Shown: in pieces, positions 24,075-32,664 of the stretch
Numbering within the stretch: the stretch's first letter is position 1
Layout: every line of letters starts with the position of its first letter
Assembly: GCA_964478335.1 (NCBI GenBank)
Contig: CAYZIC010000019.1
Location: 1 to 35,230 of the forward strand
DNA: 35,230 nt
Origin: CAYZIC01 sp964478335
GTDB lineage: Bacteria > Verrucomicrobiota > Kiritimatiellia > RFP12 > DVOR01
Reading direction: 5' to 3'
Made by a program: the position numbers and the translations under genes
Notes under the pieces: generated by a model
Told to the model about the DNA's origin: nothing
What the model saw: the letters and a program-made list of their open reading frames with translations, nothing else
The model's database searches: none

Positions 24075-25180
24075 TCGTTGATCTTCACGCCGAGGATCGC
24101 CAAGATCCGATCAAGATCCTCATTGCCATAAAAGTCAATTTCGAGCACGCCCTTAGTATGGCGGCCATTCGCATGGGTCACACCAGAAGAGAGACGAATC
24201 GCCGTGCCGAAATGTCGATGCATGCGATCAACCAAGTCGCGCACATGGCTCTCCGGCATATCCGGACGCGGTGGCGGTGGTGCTACACGAGGCTCGAGCA
24301 GCGCCTTGACAATACGCTCTAGGGCACGTACGGTGAGGCTCTCTGTGACGCACCGGCGACCTAATTGCAATTGATCCTTGGCATCCTTGAGGCTCAAGAG
24401 TACCTTAGCGTGACCCGGCGAGAGGCGACCATCGGCAACCAACTGCTTGGTTTCATCTGGCAAATCGAGCAAACGCAAGGCATTGGCCACGCTCGCACGC
24501 GCCTTGCCGACGCGTTCGGCGACTTCGTGTTGGGTCAACTTAAAGGTGTCTGCGAGGGTGCGGTAGCCTTCGGCCTCTTCAATCATGTTGAGGTCTTCAC
24601 GCTGGATATTCTCAATGATTGCCATCTCTGCGGCACGGCGATCTTCGGCTTCGACCAAGATCACAGGCACGGTCTTTTCGCCTGTAAGCGTTGCTGCACG
24701 GAGGCGGCGTTCACCAGCGACGAGCTCAAAAACTCCATTTGTTTTACGGCGGCAAATAAGCGGCTGAATCACACCATTTTGACGAATGGAATCGGCCAGC
24801 TCGTTGATCTTGGCTTCGTCAAAAGTTTGACGAGGTTGCCATGGCGACTGAATGATCTGTGAGATCTTGATCTTGAGTACCGCATTAAGGGTGGATTCGG
24901 CAATCGCTTGTTGCGGAGGCACCACGGGTGCAACAGGCAGCGTCGCTGGCGCTGGTGTCGCAGGAGTTTTAGCCTTGGGAGCAGCCTTAACAGGGGCAAC
25001 AGCAGGCGCTTTGGCAGGAGCGATGGGTTGCGTTAAAGCTTGTGAGCCATCAAGTAGCCCCCCCAGACCACGTCCTAGGCCGGAGTGTCCAGTGCGGTGG
25101 GTTACTGCTTTAGGGGCGGGCTTTTTGATTGCCTTTGCTGGTGCTTGAGTTGTTTTTTGGGTGGCGGGTTTCTTAGCCAT
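24071..25180 (-). CDS. parB: ParB family chromosome-partitioning protein
   Basis: A 369-residue protein. The first ~110 residues are a low-complexity Lys/Ala/Pro/Thr tail. The ParB/Srx domain follows: SQIIQSPWQPRQTFDEAKINELADSI, then GERRLRAA and ENIQREDLN, the CTP-binding and CTPase motifs. A KorB/HTH DNA-binding part (TQHEVAERVGKARASVANAL) and a C-terminal dimer region come last. ParB binds parS near oriC and spreads as a CTP-driven clamp to load SMC and guide ParA. No parA gene and no sequence like canonical parS is seen here. The ATG at 25180 has GGAGAG upstream. argC ends 15 bases before. Placing ParB in this directon is unusual. Confidence 0.93.
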   Translation of the reverse strand: MAKKPATQKTTQAPAKAIKKPAPKAVTHRTGHSGLGRGLGGLLDGSQALTQPIAPAKAPAVAPVKAAPKAKTPATPAPATLPVAPVVPPQQAIAESTLNAVLKIKISQIIQSPWQPRQTFDEAKINELADSIRQNGVIQPLICRRKTNGVFELVAGERRLRAATLTGEKTVPVILVEAEDRRAAEMAIIENIQREDLNMIEEAEGYRTLADTFKLTQHEVAERVGKARASVANALRLLDLPDETKQLVADGRLSPGHAKVLLSLKDAKDQLQLGRRCVTESLTVRALERIVKALLEPRVAPPPPRPDMPESHVRDLVDRMHRHFGTAIRLSSGVTHANGRHTKGVLEIDFYGNEDLDRILAILGVKINE

Positions 25181-25195
25181 TCTTCTCTCCAAGGA

Positions 25196-26254
25196 TCAGG
25201 GATACATTCCAGATGCGGTCAAGCCCATCGTCTCGGGTAAGCCTGACATGATATTGATATTTTGCAACGCAGACCCTGCTTGGCCTTTCATCAAATTATC
25301 AATGTAGGAGACGATGCGCAAGCGTTTGACGCGGCGATCGACACTGACGACGATGTTGCCGTAGTTGGTGCGCGAAACACTATTGGTGCCCACCCCAGCG
25401 GTGCTGGGATAGACTCGGACAAATGGGGAGTCGCGATAAAAGTCTTGATAAATCTTAACGACATCTTCTTCCGTTAAATCTTGGGTCATCTGCCCGTAGA
25501 GTGTGGACATAATGCCGCGGCACAGCGGGAGGACTTGCGCAGTAAAGGTAATGCGCACCTCTTGTCCATATTGCAAGGAGAGCTCACGCTCGACTTCGCA
25601 CACATGCTGGTGACCAGCAAGCTTGTAGGCATTCATATTGTCATAGCGCTGAGGATAGTGAAATGCCGCAGAGAGCTTTTTGCCAGCACCAGAGACACCG
25701 GTCTTGCAGTCACAAATCACGCTCCAGGGTTCAAAGAGCTGAGCCTTGGCCGCTGGAGACAAACCGAGGATGCAGCTTGCCGCAAAGCAACCGGGATTGC
25801 CGACCACATTAGCCTGAGCAATTGCCTCACGGTGCAATTCGGCCAAGCCGTAGGCGTTGTTACCCAAGAGCTCTGGCGACGCATGAATGGGGTCTTTACC
25901 GTGGCGCGTGGCATACTCAGCATAAGCATCTGCGGTAGTGAATCGGAAGTCTCCACTAAAGTCGAGGACTTTTGCACCGCCCTTGACGACATCTGGAGCT
26001 TGAAACATACCAACGCGGTCAGGGGTAGAGTAGACCACCACATCGGGCTTAATCTCGTCTGCAGTGGGGTCATCTGTTGCCAAAATCGGCAAGTCACAAA
26101 AGCCAGCCAAGTGAGGATAGATTTCGGACATCTTTTTACCGACATCTTCACGAGCGACGAGGGCGGAGATCTTTGCTTCTGGGTGGCGGAGCAAGAGCTC
26201 GACCAAGCCGATTCCGCCGTAACCTGTTGCACCAATAATTTTTACTTGAATCAT
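25196..26254 (-). CDS. argC: N-acetyl-gamma-glutamyl-phosphate reductase
   Basis: A 352-residue enzyme of arginine synthesis: N-acetylglutamyl phosphate plus NADPH to N-acetylglutamate semialdehyde, in the cytoplasm. The Rossmann motif GATGYGGIGLVELL is at residues 8-21, the active-site Cys is in VGNPGCFAA (C156), and GHQHVCEVE holds the conserved His. The end TSGM.LP-like region appears as NIMSGLPETMGLTASGMYP. Length is typical. The start at 26254 has AGGAT upstream. The gene follows the group B hydrogenase gene by 37 bases and no other arg gene is in the window, so operon membership is by position only. Confidence 0.95.
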   Translation of the reverse strand: MIQVKIIGATGYGGIGLVELLLRHPEAKISALVAREDVGKKMSEIYPHLAGFCDLPILATDDPTADEIKPDVVVYSTPDRVGMFQAPDVVKGGAKVLDFSGDFRFTTADAYAEYATRHGKDPIHASPELLGNNAYGLAELHREAIAQANVVGNPGCFAASCILGLSPAAKAQLFEPWSVICDCKTGVSGAGKKLSAAFHYPQRYDNMNAYKLAGHQHVCEVERELSLQYGQEVRITFTAQVLPLCRGIMSTLYGQMTQDLTEEDVVKIYQDFYRDSPFVRVYPSTAGVGTNSVSRTNYGNIVVSVDRRVKRLRIVSYIDNLMKGQAGSALQNINIMSGLPETMGLTASGMYP

Positions 26255-26291
26255 CTTATTATCCTAGGTTCTATTCTGCAAAACCACTTCA

Positions 26292-27743
26292 TTAGGGCTG
26301 TGGTGGATTAAAGTCGGGTTCTCGCCATGAGGTGATCTTTTTGATGGCTTCTTCTTTAGGCGTAAAGCTACACGGGCCAGCGACACACCCTCCTGGACAC
26401 ACCATGATCTCGATCAATTCGGCAGGAGCCTTTTGGGTCTTGGCAAAGACGCGCAAAAGCGCCAACGTTTTCTTATTCAGACCATTGACCTTAAAAACCT
26501 TTGGCGCATCGACACCTTCAGGCAAGTAGTGAGCGACCGCATTAGCGACGCCACCACTTATAGCGAATTCTCGACCATATTGGGTGCCTTCTGATTCAGC
26601 GGGAGTCGCATCGAGTGCGTCCAATTGGATCTTTTCTGCCATGAGCCAGGCACCGACCTCTTCTGCCGTGATGACGTAGTCTGGCGAGCCAAGCTTATTG
26701 GCCTCCGTGCGCTTGGCCATGCAAGGCCCAATAAAGACGGTTAGCGCATCAGGCATTGCAGCCTTGGCCGCACGGTCGGAGAAGACCATTGGCGAGGGGG
26801 TATGGGAGACATAGGGCAAGATTTCTGGGAGGTGGCGGGTGACGGCCTCCATCCATGCGGGACAGCAGCTGGTGCACATAAAGGGCGCACCAGCGGCTTT
26901 GCGTTCGGACCATTCCTTGGCTTCAGCGATTGCAGTTTCGTCACCACCACGGGCGACTTCGTAGATAGCAGCAAAGCCCAACTGCTTGAGTGCGGTGTAG
27001 AGCTTGCGGGGCTCTTCAGGGAAAAAGCCATTGACAGCAGGCGCGACCAATGCCACGACCTTGCGGCCTGCTTGGATTTGCTTAATGACATGGATGACCT
27101 GGTTGGTCTGCATGATGGCGGCAAATGGGCAAGCCACGACGCAGCGACCGCAGCGGATGCACTTCTCATGGTCGATCAAGACGCGACCATCTGGAGTCTT
27201 ATGGACGGCATCTACGGGGCACGCATCTGCGCAAGCGAGCGGGATTTGAATGATGGCGTGATAGCGGCAGACATCGGCACACTTACCGCAGTTAATACAA
27301 AGCGAATGGTCTATCACAGCACGCCCATTGCGCACGGAAATTGCGTGACGGGGGCAGATATTGGTACAAGGACGCGCCAAACAGCCACGACAAAGATTAC
27401 TCACCATGATTTGCGTTTCCATACAAGCTGAGCACGCATCAGGAAAGATGGTTATAAAGGGGTCAACCGTGGGCTTTTTCTCGGGGATATCATCCAGATA
27501 GGAGGAGATCAACTTGGATTCATCGACTTCGTCTTCGATACGATTGCCCAAGGTAGAGAATGTACGATAGCGCAACGCCGCACGATCTTTGTAGATGCAG
27601 CAACGGGAGTAAGCTTCCCCTTTGGGACGCATCTCAAAGGGGATTCGGTCAATTTGCTGCTTATCATCATCCAAGACTCCACGAATCACTCTAGACATGA
27701 CTTCGAGACGTAAACGATCTGCTTCACTAATCATTTGTGCCAT
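26292..27743 (-). CDS. [FeFe] hydrogenase, group B type
   Basis: A 483-residue protein. The N-terminal ~95 residues (RIPFEMRPKGEAYSRCCIYKDRA) and the Cys-rich stretch SNLCRGCLARPCTNICP match the group B1/B3 pattern. Two further 4Fe-4S motifs are at 149-159 and 195-205. The H-cluster motifs are whole: TSCCPAW (291-297, with the proton-relay and cluster-binding Cys pair), FIGPCMAKRTE (C341) and MVCPGGCVAG (C449, C453). It should therefore reduce protons or oxidise H2 with ferredoxin-like carriers in the cytoplasm. Maturases HydEFG are not in the window. GGAGG lies 6 bases before the ATG. The [2Fe-2S] gene ends 17 bases upstream. Confidence 0.92.
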   Translation of the reverse strand: MAQMISEADRLRLEVMSRVIRGVLDDDKQQIDRIPFEMRPKGEAYSRCCIYKDRAALRYRTFSTLGNRIEDEVDESKLISSYLDDIPEKKPTVDPFITIFPDACSACMETQIMVSNLCRGCLARPCTNICPRHAISVRNGRAVIDHSLCINCGKCADVCRYHAIIQIPLACADACPVDAVHKTPDGRVLIDHEKCIRCGRCVVACPFAAIMQTNQVIHVIKQIQAGRKVVALVAPAVNGFFPEEPRKLYTALKQLGFAAIYEVARGGDETAIAEAKEWSERKAAGAPFMCTSCCPAWMEAVTRHLPEILPYVSHTPSPMVFSDRAAKAAMPDALTVFIGPCMAKRTEANKLGSPDYVITAEEVGAWLMAEKIQLDALDATPAESEGTQYGREFAISGGVANAVAHYLPEGVDAPKVFKVNGLNKKTLALLRVFAKTQKAPAELIEIMVCPGGCVAGPCSFTPKEEAIKKITSWREPDFNPPQP

Positions 27744-27760
27744 TGCATACCTCCATTAGG

Positions 27761-28015
27761 TTAAAGACCCAATTCTTCACGGATCAGAGCGATTAGGCGC
27801 TCTTCTGAAATATGGCTAACGAGCTTACCATTAACTTTAGCGAATGGAGGCTTGCCGTTTGCTCGGTCTTCACATGCTCCAGCGCAACGCATCCCAATAA
27901 TTTTAACGCGACCAGTGAGATCATCGGGAAGACGATCGCTCAAATTTGCGAGTTGTGCGGCTCCCATAATGTAGCATGTCGTACCCATGCAAATTTCAAC
28001 TGTGACCTGTTCCAT
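27761..28015 (-). CDS. Thioredoxin-like [2Fe-2S] ferredoxin
   Basis: An 84-residue protein of the thioredoxin-like [2Fe-2S] (NuoE/HndA C-terminal) type. Four Cys are arranged as C-x4-C (ICMGTTCYIMG) and C-x3-C (MRCAGACE), the usual cluster ligands. No flavin domain is attached. It could pass electrons to or from the group B hydrogenase encoded 17 bases downstream. The ATG at 28015 is preceded by GAGGAG; a longer in-frame start is rejected because it overlaps the SpoIIE-type gene. Confidence 0.88.
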   Translation of the reverse strand: MEQVTVEICMGTTCYIMGAAQLANLSDRLPDDLTGRVKIIGMRCAGACEDRANGKPPFAKVNGKLVSHISEERLIALIREELGL

Positions 28016-28037
28016 AATCAGTGACTCCTCGTGACTT

Positions 28038-29207
28038 CTAGTAATAGGTAATAAAAACTTCTTTAAGATACTCTTTTTTGAGTATTTTTGCAAGCCTTTT
28101 GATGATATTTCGGCGAATATCTAGCGTTACAGGGAGATTTGGGTCCTGATGAGCTGGATTAATGGCCGTACCGACGGCAAAAAGGATCTGATCACTGTCC
28201 AATAACAGGTCACACATTTTGGTGGCGGCATTGACTCGTGTGGGCAGCGAATGGCTCTTAAGGATATCGATGACCTTGGCCAGGGTGATACATCCCTCAG
28301 TGATTAAATCGGCACCTAGCATCGTTGACTCTGCAGGGATCTCTGGGTCAAGATTGGTCAAAACCATATCCATTTCACGGCCTAATTCTCTGGCGATGAG
28401 GTTGGCAGTCGATCCCCCAGAAATGATCACCTTAGCGCTGTCGCAATCGACAAGTTGGGCATATTCGTGATCTTTGTTTTTTTGGAAAGGCGGCCCAGTC
28501 AAGACGCGTAGTACCTTGGGTTGGCGATAGTAGATCATACAGGCGGTGGTGTCGTCGCCGGCATAACCGCCATCAAGTGCGGTGGCGGCGTTGACCACCT
28601 GCTGACAAAGGCGCTGCGAGGAGACGGACAAGTCGGCGAGGAGGCGTTCTTGAATAAAGGGCACGACGCGGTTAAGCTCCCAACCAAATGGGTATCCCGC
28701 AGAGCCAAGGCCGGCTTGTGTCACGCCATCAGAGCCGAAGTAGAGACGATCGCCTTGCTGCATGACAAAGGTCGCATAGGTCATTTTGCGTTTACCCCAC
28801 CGGGGCAACATATAGACGGTGCGTGCGATTGGCACGGTCTCACTCCCACGAAAGAGGGTTGCGGGGGGATTTTCGTATTCGATCATCTTCACCGTGCCGT
28901 CGCTGGCGGCATCGATCATGGTAAAGGTCGAATAGGTGATATGGCGCTCTGGACACAGGGGCAAGGCATCCATGATCATTTCAGCGGCGCGATGCAGGTC
29001 GATATCGGCTTTCATATACGCCATGGCCATGGTCGCAGTCAAAGAAGCTGCAACATTGGCTTGGTGACCACTCCCGAGTCCGTCGGTCAAGATGGCTATC
29101 ACGTGATTGCCATCGGGGCTACGTTCGCTCAGGAAAACGTCACCAGAACAGACCTTTTTGTGTTTCTGCCGATTAAAAAAGGTCGCTTCGACAAAGATCT
29201 CACTCAT
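28038..29207 (-). CDS. SpoIIE/PP2C-type serine phosphatase of a sensory hydrogenase operon
   Basis: A 389-residue protein. Residues ~1-230 are a PP2C/SpoIIE phosphatase domain with LTDGLGSGHQA (42-47), YFGSDGV (D160) and GYAGDDTTA (D218, D219), the Asp residues that hold two metal ions. Residues ~231-389 form a second domain (PKVLRVLTGPPF, ISGGSTANLIARELG, LGADLITEGCITLAKV) that I do not recognise by name; it is present in such phosphatases next to hydrogenases. It probably dephosphorylates a Ser/Thr protein in response to the sensor encoded upstream. The ATG at 29207 overlaps the sensor gene end by 8 bases. No partner kinase or anti-sigma gene is here. Confidence 0.88.
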   Translation of the reverse strand: MSEIFVEATFFNRQKHKKVCSGDVFLSERSPDGNHVIAILTDGLGSGHQANVAASLTATMAMAYMKADIDLHRAAEMIMDALPLCPERHITYSTFTMIDAASDGTVKMIEYENPPATLFRGSETVPIARTVYMLPRWGKRKMTYATFVMQQGDRLYFGSDGVTQAGLGSAGYPFGWELNRVVPFIQERLLADLSVSSQRLCQQVVNAATALDGGYAGDDTTACMIYYRQPKVLRVLTGPPFQKNKDHEYAQLVDCDSAKVIISGGSTANLIARELGREMDMVLTNLDPEIPAESTMLGADLITEGCITLAKVIDILKSHSLPTRVNAATKMCDLLLDSDQILFAVGTAINPAHQDPNLPVTLDIRRNIIKRLAKILKKEYLKEVFITYY

Positions 29208-30933
29208 TAGCAGTCTCTTCTTGATCGATGGGTGCAAACATTTCCACTGCCGAATTGAGGATAACTTCGGATTCCGCAGCGTTTTTACCAAGCATAAAGG
29301 CGATCTCCTGCACGGTTTTGGTCGTATTTTTGACAACGGTGCGAGCCTTTTCGATCAGCTGTCGACGGCGCTGCTCTGTGTCGGTCACATCGAGGATCAA
29401 TACGCCAACCGAGCGACGCTCCTCGACACTAAAGACCGTCATACTAAAGAGTCTATCATTAACCTCAATGGTCTTGCGCAAGATATCCTTACCCGTATCG
29501 AGCACGTCCTTAAAGAGCTGTGGATAGGGTAAAATGCGTGCCATATCTGCACCCTTAAGTCCAGGTAGTGCCTCATAGGCAATTTCCATCTCTTCACCTA
29601 AAAGCTGAGCGAAGCGCTGATTACACTCTTGCACGATCAAATCTTGGTCGATAACCGCAAGGCCATAGGGCAACGCACGATCGATGGCGCTGCTCTTCTT
29701 TTGAGCGAGCTGGCGCATATGTGAGACGCACATTTGCGCCTCCGCTTTACCCCCTAAGATCGCGCAGGCTAGCGCACGACAGGAGTCATACCCACACCCA
29801 CTGCAGTTGAGCTCATCCTCTGGCTTAAACTTACCCAATTGATGGAGGGCTTCATCAATCTCGGTCTCGGTAAAGTCGCCCGCATTGACGGGTTCTGCAC
29901 GATAATGGCGACCGATTAATGGCCGATCGACAGGATCGTCTGGCTGAGTTTGCGAGGCGTGCTTCAAGACATCGATTAGGCCGCTTGCTGCGCACTGGGT
30001 TTGGGTCTTGGGGCCACACACACATCCACCAGGACAAGCGAGTGCTTCGATAAAGAGGGCGTGGTTGAGGGTTTTGGGGTCGAGAGATTCGAGCATTTTG
30101 CAGATGGGCTCGATACCTGAGAGGGTCATGGTCACCACTTGCGAGTCGGGGTCGCGGGCTCTGATATTGCGAATGACACTCTTGACCATCCCCCCCTCAA
30201 TGGGGTAATAGGCACCATCGCCTGGCAAGGTGTAGTCTGGATCATCTGCCAGTGTCGTCAAGTCATCGATGCCAGCAAGCATCAACCAACGGCGCAATTC
30301 CTCAAAGGTTAACGCTGCGTGGAGCTCATCGTGATAGAGGTCGCTCTCGTGCTTTTTACCCACGCACGGCCCAATAAAGACAACCTTGGTGTGTTGACCC
30401 TGTTCGCGGTGGAGCTTTTTGCAATGGGCAATGATTGGTGAGTCCACGGGTGTAATGTAAGCGGTAAAGCGTGGGTAGTAGTGCTTAATCAGCTCGACCA
30501 CGACTGGGCAAGCACTGGAGATCTGCAGTCGGTGCGTGGGACTCTGCACAATGAGGTCTGCCACTTCGCATGAGACGATATTGGCACCTTGCGCCGTCTC
30601 ATAGACCCCTGCAAAGCCCAATCGCTTGAGCGCGGTCGAGAGTTGACTGGCGCGCACACCGGGAAACTCCGAGGCAAAAGACGGCGCCACCGAGGCCACA
30701 ATCCCCTTACCGCCATTTGAGAGTAAGAGCCGTACAGCTGTCAAATCGTCACGTACGACCTTAGCTTGATAACGGCAAATCGCCACGCAGCGACCGCAAT
30801 GGATACAGGCATCAGCAGAGACAACTGCGTGGTCATTTTCCACCCGAATCGCCTTAACCGGACACCGTCTCACACACTTGTAGCAGTCGCGACACTGCGC
30901 GTCAATTGAGTAGACAGGTGAGAGCTTATTCAT
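29200..30933 (-). CDS. PAS-containing sensory [FeFe] hydrogenase (group C, HydS-like)
   Basis: A 577-residue protein. Two 4Fe-4S motifs (C14, C17, C20, C24 and C43, C46, C49, C53) precede the H domain. Its motifs are SSACPVV (139-145), FIGPCVGKKHE (C190) and LACPGGCVCG (C300, C304). A further Fe-S motif, C377-x2-CGYDSC with C402, and a PAS domain (~415-520) follow, then a short helix region. The cluster-binding Cys (C142) is kept but the proton-relay Cys before it is Ala (A141), as in group C sensor hydrogenases. It therefore probably senses H2 or redox state rather than making H2. GGAGG precedes the ATG at 30933, which overlaps the upstream [2Fe-2S] gene end by 8 bases. Confidence 0.9.
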   Translation of the reverse strand: MNKLSPVYSIDAQCRDCYKCVRRCPVKAIRVENDHAVVSADACIHCGRCVAICRYQAKVVRDDLTAVRLLLSNGGKGIVASVAPSFASEFPGVRASQLSTALKRLGFAGVYETAQGANIVSCEVADLIVQSPTHRLQISSACPVVVELIKHYYPRFTAYITPVDSPIIAHCKKLHREQGQHTKVVFIGPCVGKKHESDLYHDELHAALTFEELRRWLMLAGIDDLTTLADDPDYTLPGDGAYYPIEGGMVKSVIRNIRARDPDSQVVTMTLSGIEPICKMLESLDPKTLNHALFIEALACPGGCVCGPKTQTQCAASGLIDVLKHASQTQPDDPVDRPLIGRHYRAEPVNAGDFTETEIDEALHQLGKFKPEDELNCSGCGYDSCRALACAILGGKAEAQMCVSHMRQLAQKKSSAIDRALPYGLAVIDQDLIVQECNQRFAQLLGEEMEIAYEALPGLKGADMARILPYPQLFKDVLDTGKDILRKTIEVNDRLFSMTVFSVEERRSVGVLILDVTDTEQRRRQLIEKARTVVKNTTKTVQEIAFMLGKNAAESEVILNSAVEMFAPIDQEETANE

Positions 30934-31177
30934 CCACACCCTCCTTGAGTAAACGCGTGAGCAAACCATCAATTGCATCAGGTGTCACATTGGAGTAGCA
31001 AACATCATCAATCCAGATATTTGGCCCACTATGACATGCCTCTCCACATCGGCACCCCCGCAAATCAACGGCATCTGTCGACAAATCATGCGCAGCTAAC
31101 CACGTGCGGATTGCGGCGAGGTTTTCGCCATTTCCGCGAGAGAAACAAGAGCTCCCCATACAAACAACAATTTTCAT
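30926..31177 (-). CDS. Thioredoxin-like [2Fe-2S] protein, first gene of the hydrogenase module
   Basis: An 83-residue protein starting MKIVVCMGSSCFSRGNGENL. Cluster Cys are C-x4-C (CMGSSC) and C-x3-C (RCGEAC, preceded by a further Cys in GCRCGEAC). It is of the same fold as the protein at 27761-28015 but clearly diverged, so two different partners are encoded. It may feed electrons to the sensor hydrogenase. Its stop overlaps the sensor start by 8 bases. AGAGGAG lies before the ATG. A possible promoter is at 31204-31232. Confidence 0.88.
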   Translation of the reverse strand: MKIVVCMGSSCFSRGNGENLAAIRTWLAAHDLSTDAVDLRGCRCGEACHSGPNIWIDDVCYSNVTPDAIDGLLTRLLKEGVDE

Positions 31178-31203
31178 ACCATACTCCTCTAATGATGTTT
31201 ATA

Positions 31204-31232
31204 ATCCTAGCACAACCGCTCGCACAAGACAA
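31204..31232 (-). promoter_or_regulatory. Possible promoter of the hydrogenase directon
   Basis: On the minus strand TTGTCT (31227-31232), a 17-base spacer and TAGGAT (31204-31209), each 4 of 6 to consensus, 26 bases before the ATG. A TATAAA overlaps just downstream. It diverges from the CDF promoter. Confidence 0.4.
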
Positions 31233-31264
31233 GCACAAAAAGCACCGATCCCCCCAAAAAACCA

Positions 31265-31293
31265 TTGACACACCGATGAGAAAAGCCTATACT
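31265..31293 (+). promoter_or_regulatory. Promoter of the cation diffusion facilitator gene
   Basis: TTGACA (31265-31270), a 17-base spacer and TATACT (31288-31293), 53 bases before the ATG. Hexamers and spacing equal those of pgk. Confidence 0.85.
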
Positions 31294-31346
31294 ACCCACC
31301 TCAATCATCAATCTACCCCTGCTACCCTTTTTTAGAGTGTCAAATC

Positions 31347-32270
31347 ATGGATTTAGCTTCTCCCAAAATGGTCCCCACCGCCGTCCAAAATAGCCAAATG
31401 CGCCGCGCCAGCCGCGCCTCAATTGCAACGGCTCTTTTTCTCATCATTCTCAAAGCGGTAACGGTCTTTTTTACCCACTCAATTGCCATGCTATCGAGCT
31501 TGATCGATTCTTGCCAAGACCTAATGACTTCAACGATTAATCTCGTTGCGATCCATCATGCGACAACCCCCGCTGACGACATTCACAGATTTGGTCATGG
31601 CAAGGCCCAAGCTCTCGGTAGTTTGATCCAAAGTATCATCATTTTATTGGCGAGCCTTTTCCTCCTCTACAAGTCGATCAATACCCTGCGTCAGCCTGCC
31701 TCCATTGACCACCTCCCCATGGGCATCACCATCACACTCATCGCCCTCGGCCTGACAATCACCTTGGTTCGCTACCAGACCCACGTCATCAAAGCTACGG
31801 GGTCACTCTCGATCAAAGCCGACCGCGCGCACTACACCGGTGATATCCTTATGAATATCGGTGTACTCATCACAATGACCCTCTCATACCTCTTTAACGT
31901 GCACTTCCTCGATGCGATCTTTGGGGTCGGGGTGGCCATTTACCTCTTGACCATCGTCTACGAGCTCATCAAAGAATCCCTCGCCATGCTCATGGATGCC
32001 GAGCTCCCCGCTGACGCACGCACCTCCCTCATTCAAACGATCCTTCAATCGCCAACCACCCCACCCCTCTCCGCTATCTACGATATCAAAACCAGACAAT
32101 CTGGCACCAATACGATCGTGCAATTTACCCTACACCTGCCAGCGGACACCCCACTGAGCCTGATCCAGCAAACGACCGACCAGATCAACGCCCACCTCCA
32201 CCAATCACACCCCACAATCGAAACGATCATCCTCGTCGCCCCTGACAAGACACCCACGTCGCTGGTGTAA
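31347..32270 (+). CDS. Cation diffusion facilitator family metal transporter
   Basis: A 307-residue inner-membrane protein with six hydrophobic segments and a C-terminal cytoplasmic domain. The metal site pairs are SLIDSCQDL (D-x3-D, second helix) and DRAHYTGD (H-x3-D, fifth helix). The HRFGHGKAQ loop motif is present. By family it exports Zn2+, Fe2+, Mn2+ or Co2+ against H+; the metal cannot be chosen with certainty. Residues ~210-307 match the dimerisation domain (IYDIKTRQSGTNTIVQFTLHLP). Shine-Dalgarno is weak (GAG). Alone in its transcript. No clear terminator follows. Confidence 0.92.
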   Translation: MDLASPKMVPTAVQNSQMRRASRASIATALFLIILKAVTVFFTHSIAMLSSLIDSCQDLMTSTINLVAIHHATTPADDIHRFGHGKAQALGSLIQSIIILLASLFLLYKSINTLRQPASIDHLPMGITITLIALGLTITLVRYQTHVIKATGSLSIKADRAHYTGDILMNIGVLITMTLSYLFNVHFLDAIFGVGVAIYLLTIVYELIKESLAMLMDAELPADARTSLIQTILQSPTTPPLSAIYDIKTRQSGTNTIVQFTLHLPADTPLSLIQQTTDQINAHLHQSHPTIETIILVAPDKTPTSLV

Positions 32271-32596
32271 GAGACACGATCCCAGACAAGCCTTGCCACG
32301 CCACCCGATCCAAAGCGAGCGCAGCGCAGAGAGTTAAACCCAGGGGCCCGCGCTTAAGCATAACCGAATCAATATGAAAAAATGCAATCTATCCGCCGTA
32401 GGTAGCAGCATCAGCTGATCACCGCCACACGATCGACTGGATTTTGGGAGTTGGGTCTGGGATTTGGGATCTCTGCGACCTCTGCCTCTCTGCGGGAGAC
32501 ACAGTAAGCGCCTGTCCAATGGCGGCTTCCGCCTCCTCCAAAGCACCCATGGCCCACTTTAACGACCTTTTACTAGGGTAATCGCTCATTTTGAGC

Positions 32597-32625
32597 TTTA
32601 CAACGACACCCTTTTATTATATAGT
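32597..32625 (+). promoter_or_regulatory. pnp: Promoter of pnp
   Basis: TTTACA (32597-32602), a 17-base spacer and TATAGT (32620-32625). The leader is about 95 bases. The 32271-32596 stretch before it has short G-rich repeats at 32441-32470 and no gene. Confidence 0.8.
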
Positions 32626-32664
32626 ATGTGGCAATTAGGAATGAGTAAGGTAAAATTAGCAATA

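Noticed and set aside
28521..29210. 229-residue frame antisense to the phosphatase gene
   Set aside because: The opposite strand has all PP2C motifs; this frame shows none.
31103..31112. CACGTG-containing stretch as a parS site
   Set aside because: Only the six-base centre fits; the canonical outer TGTTT and AAACA arms are absent.
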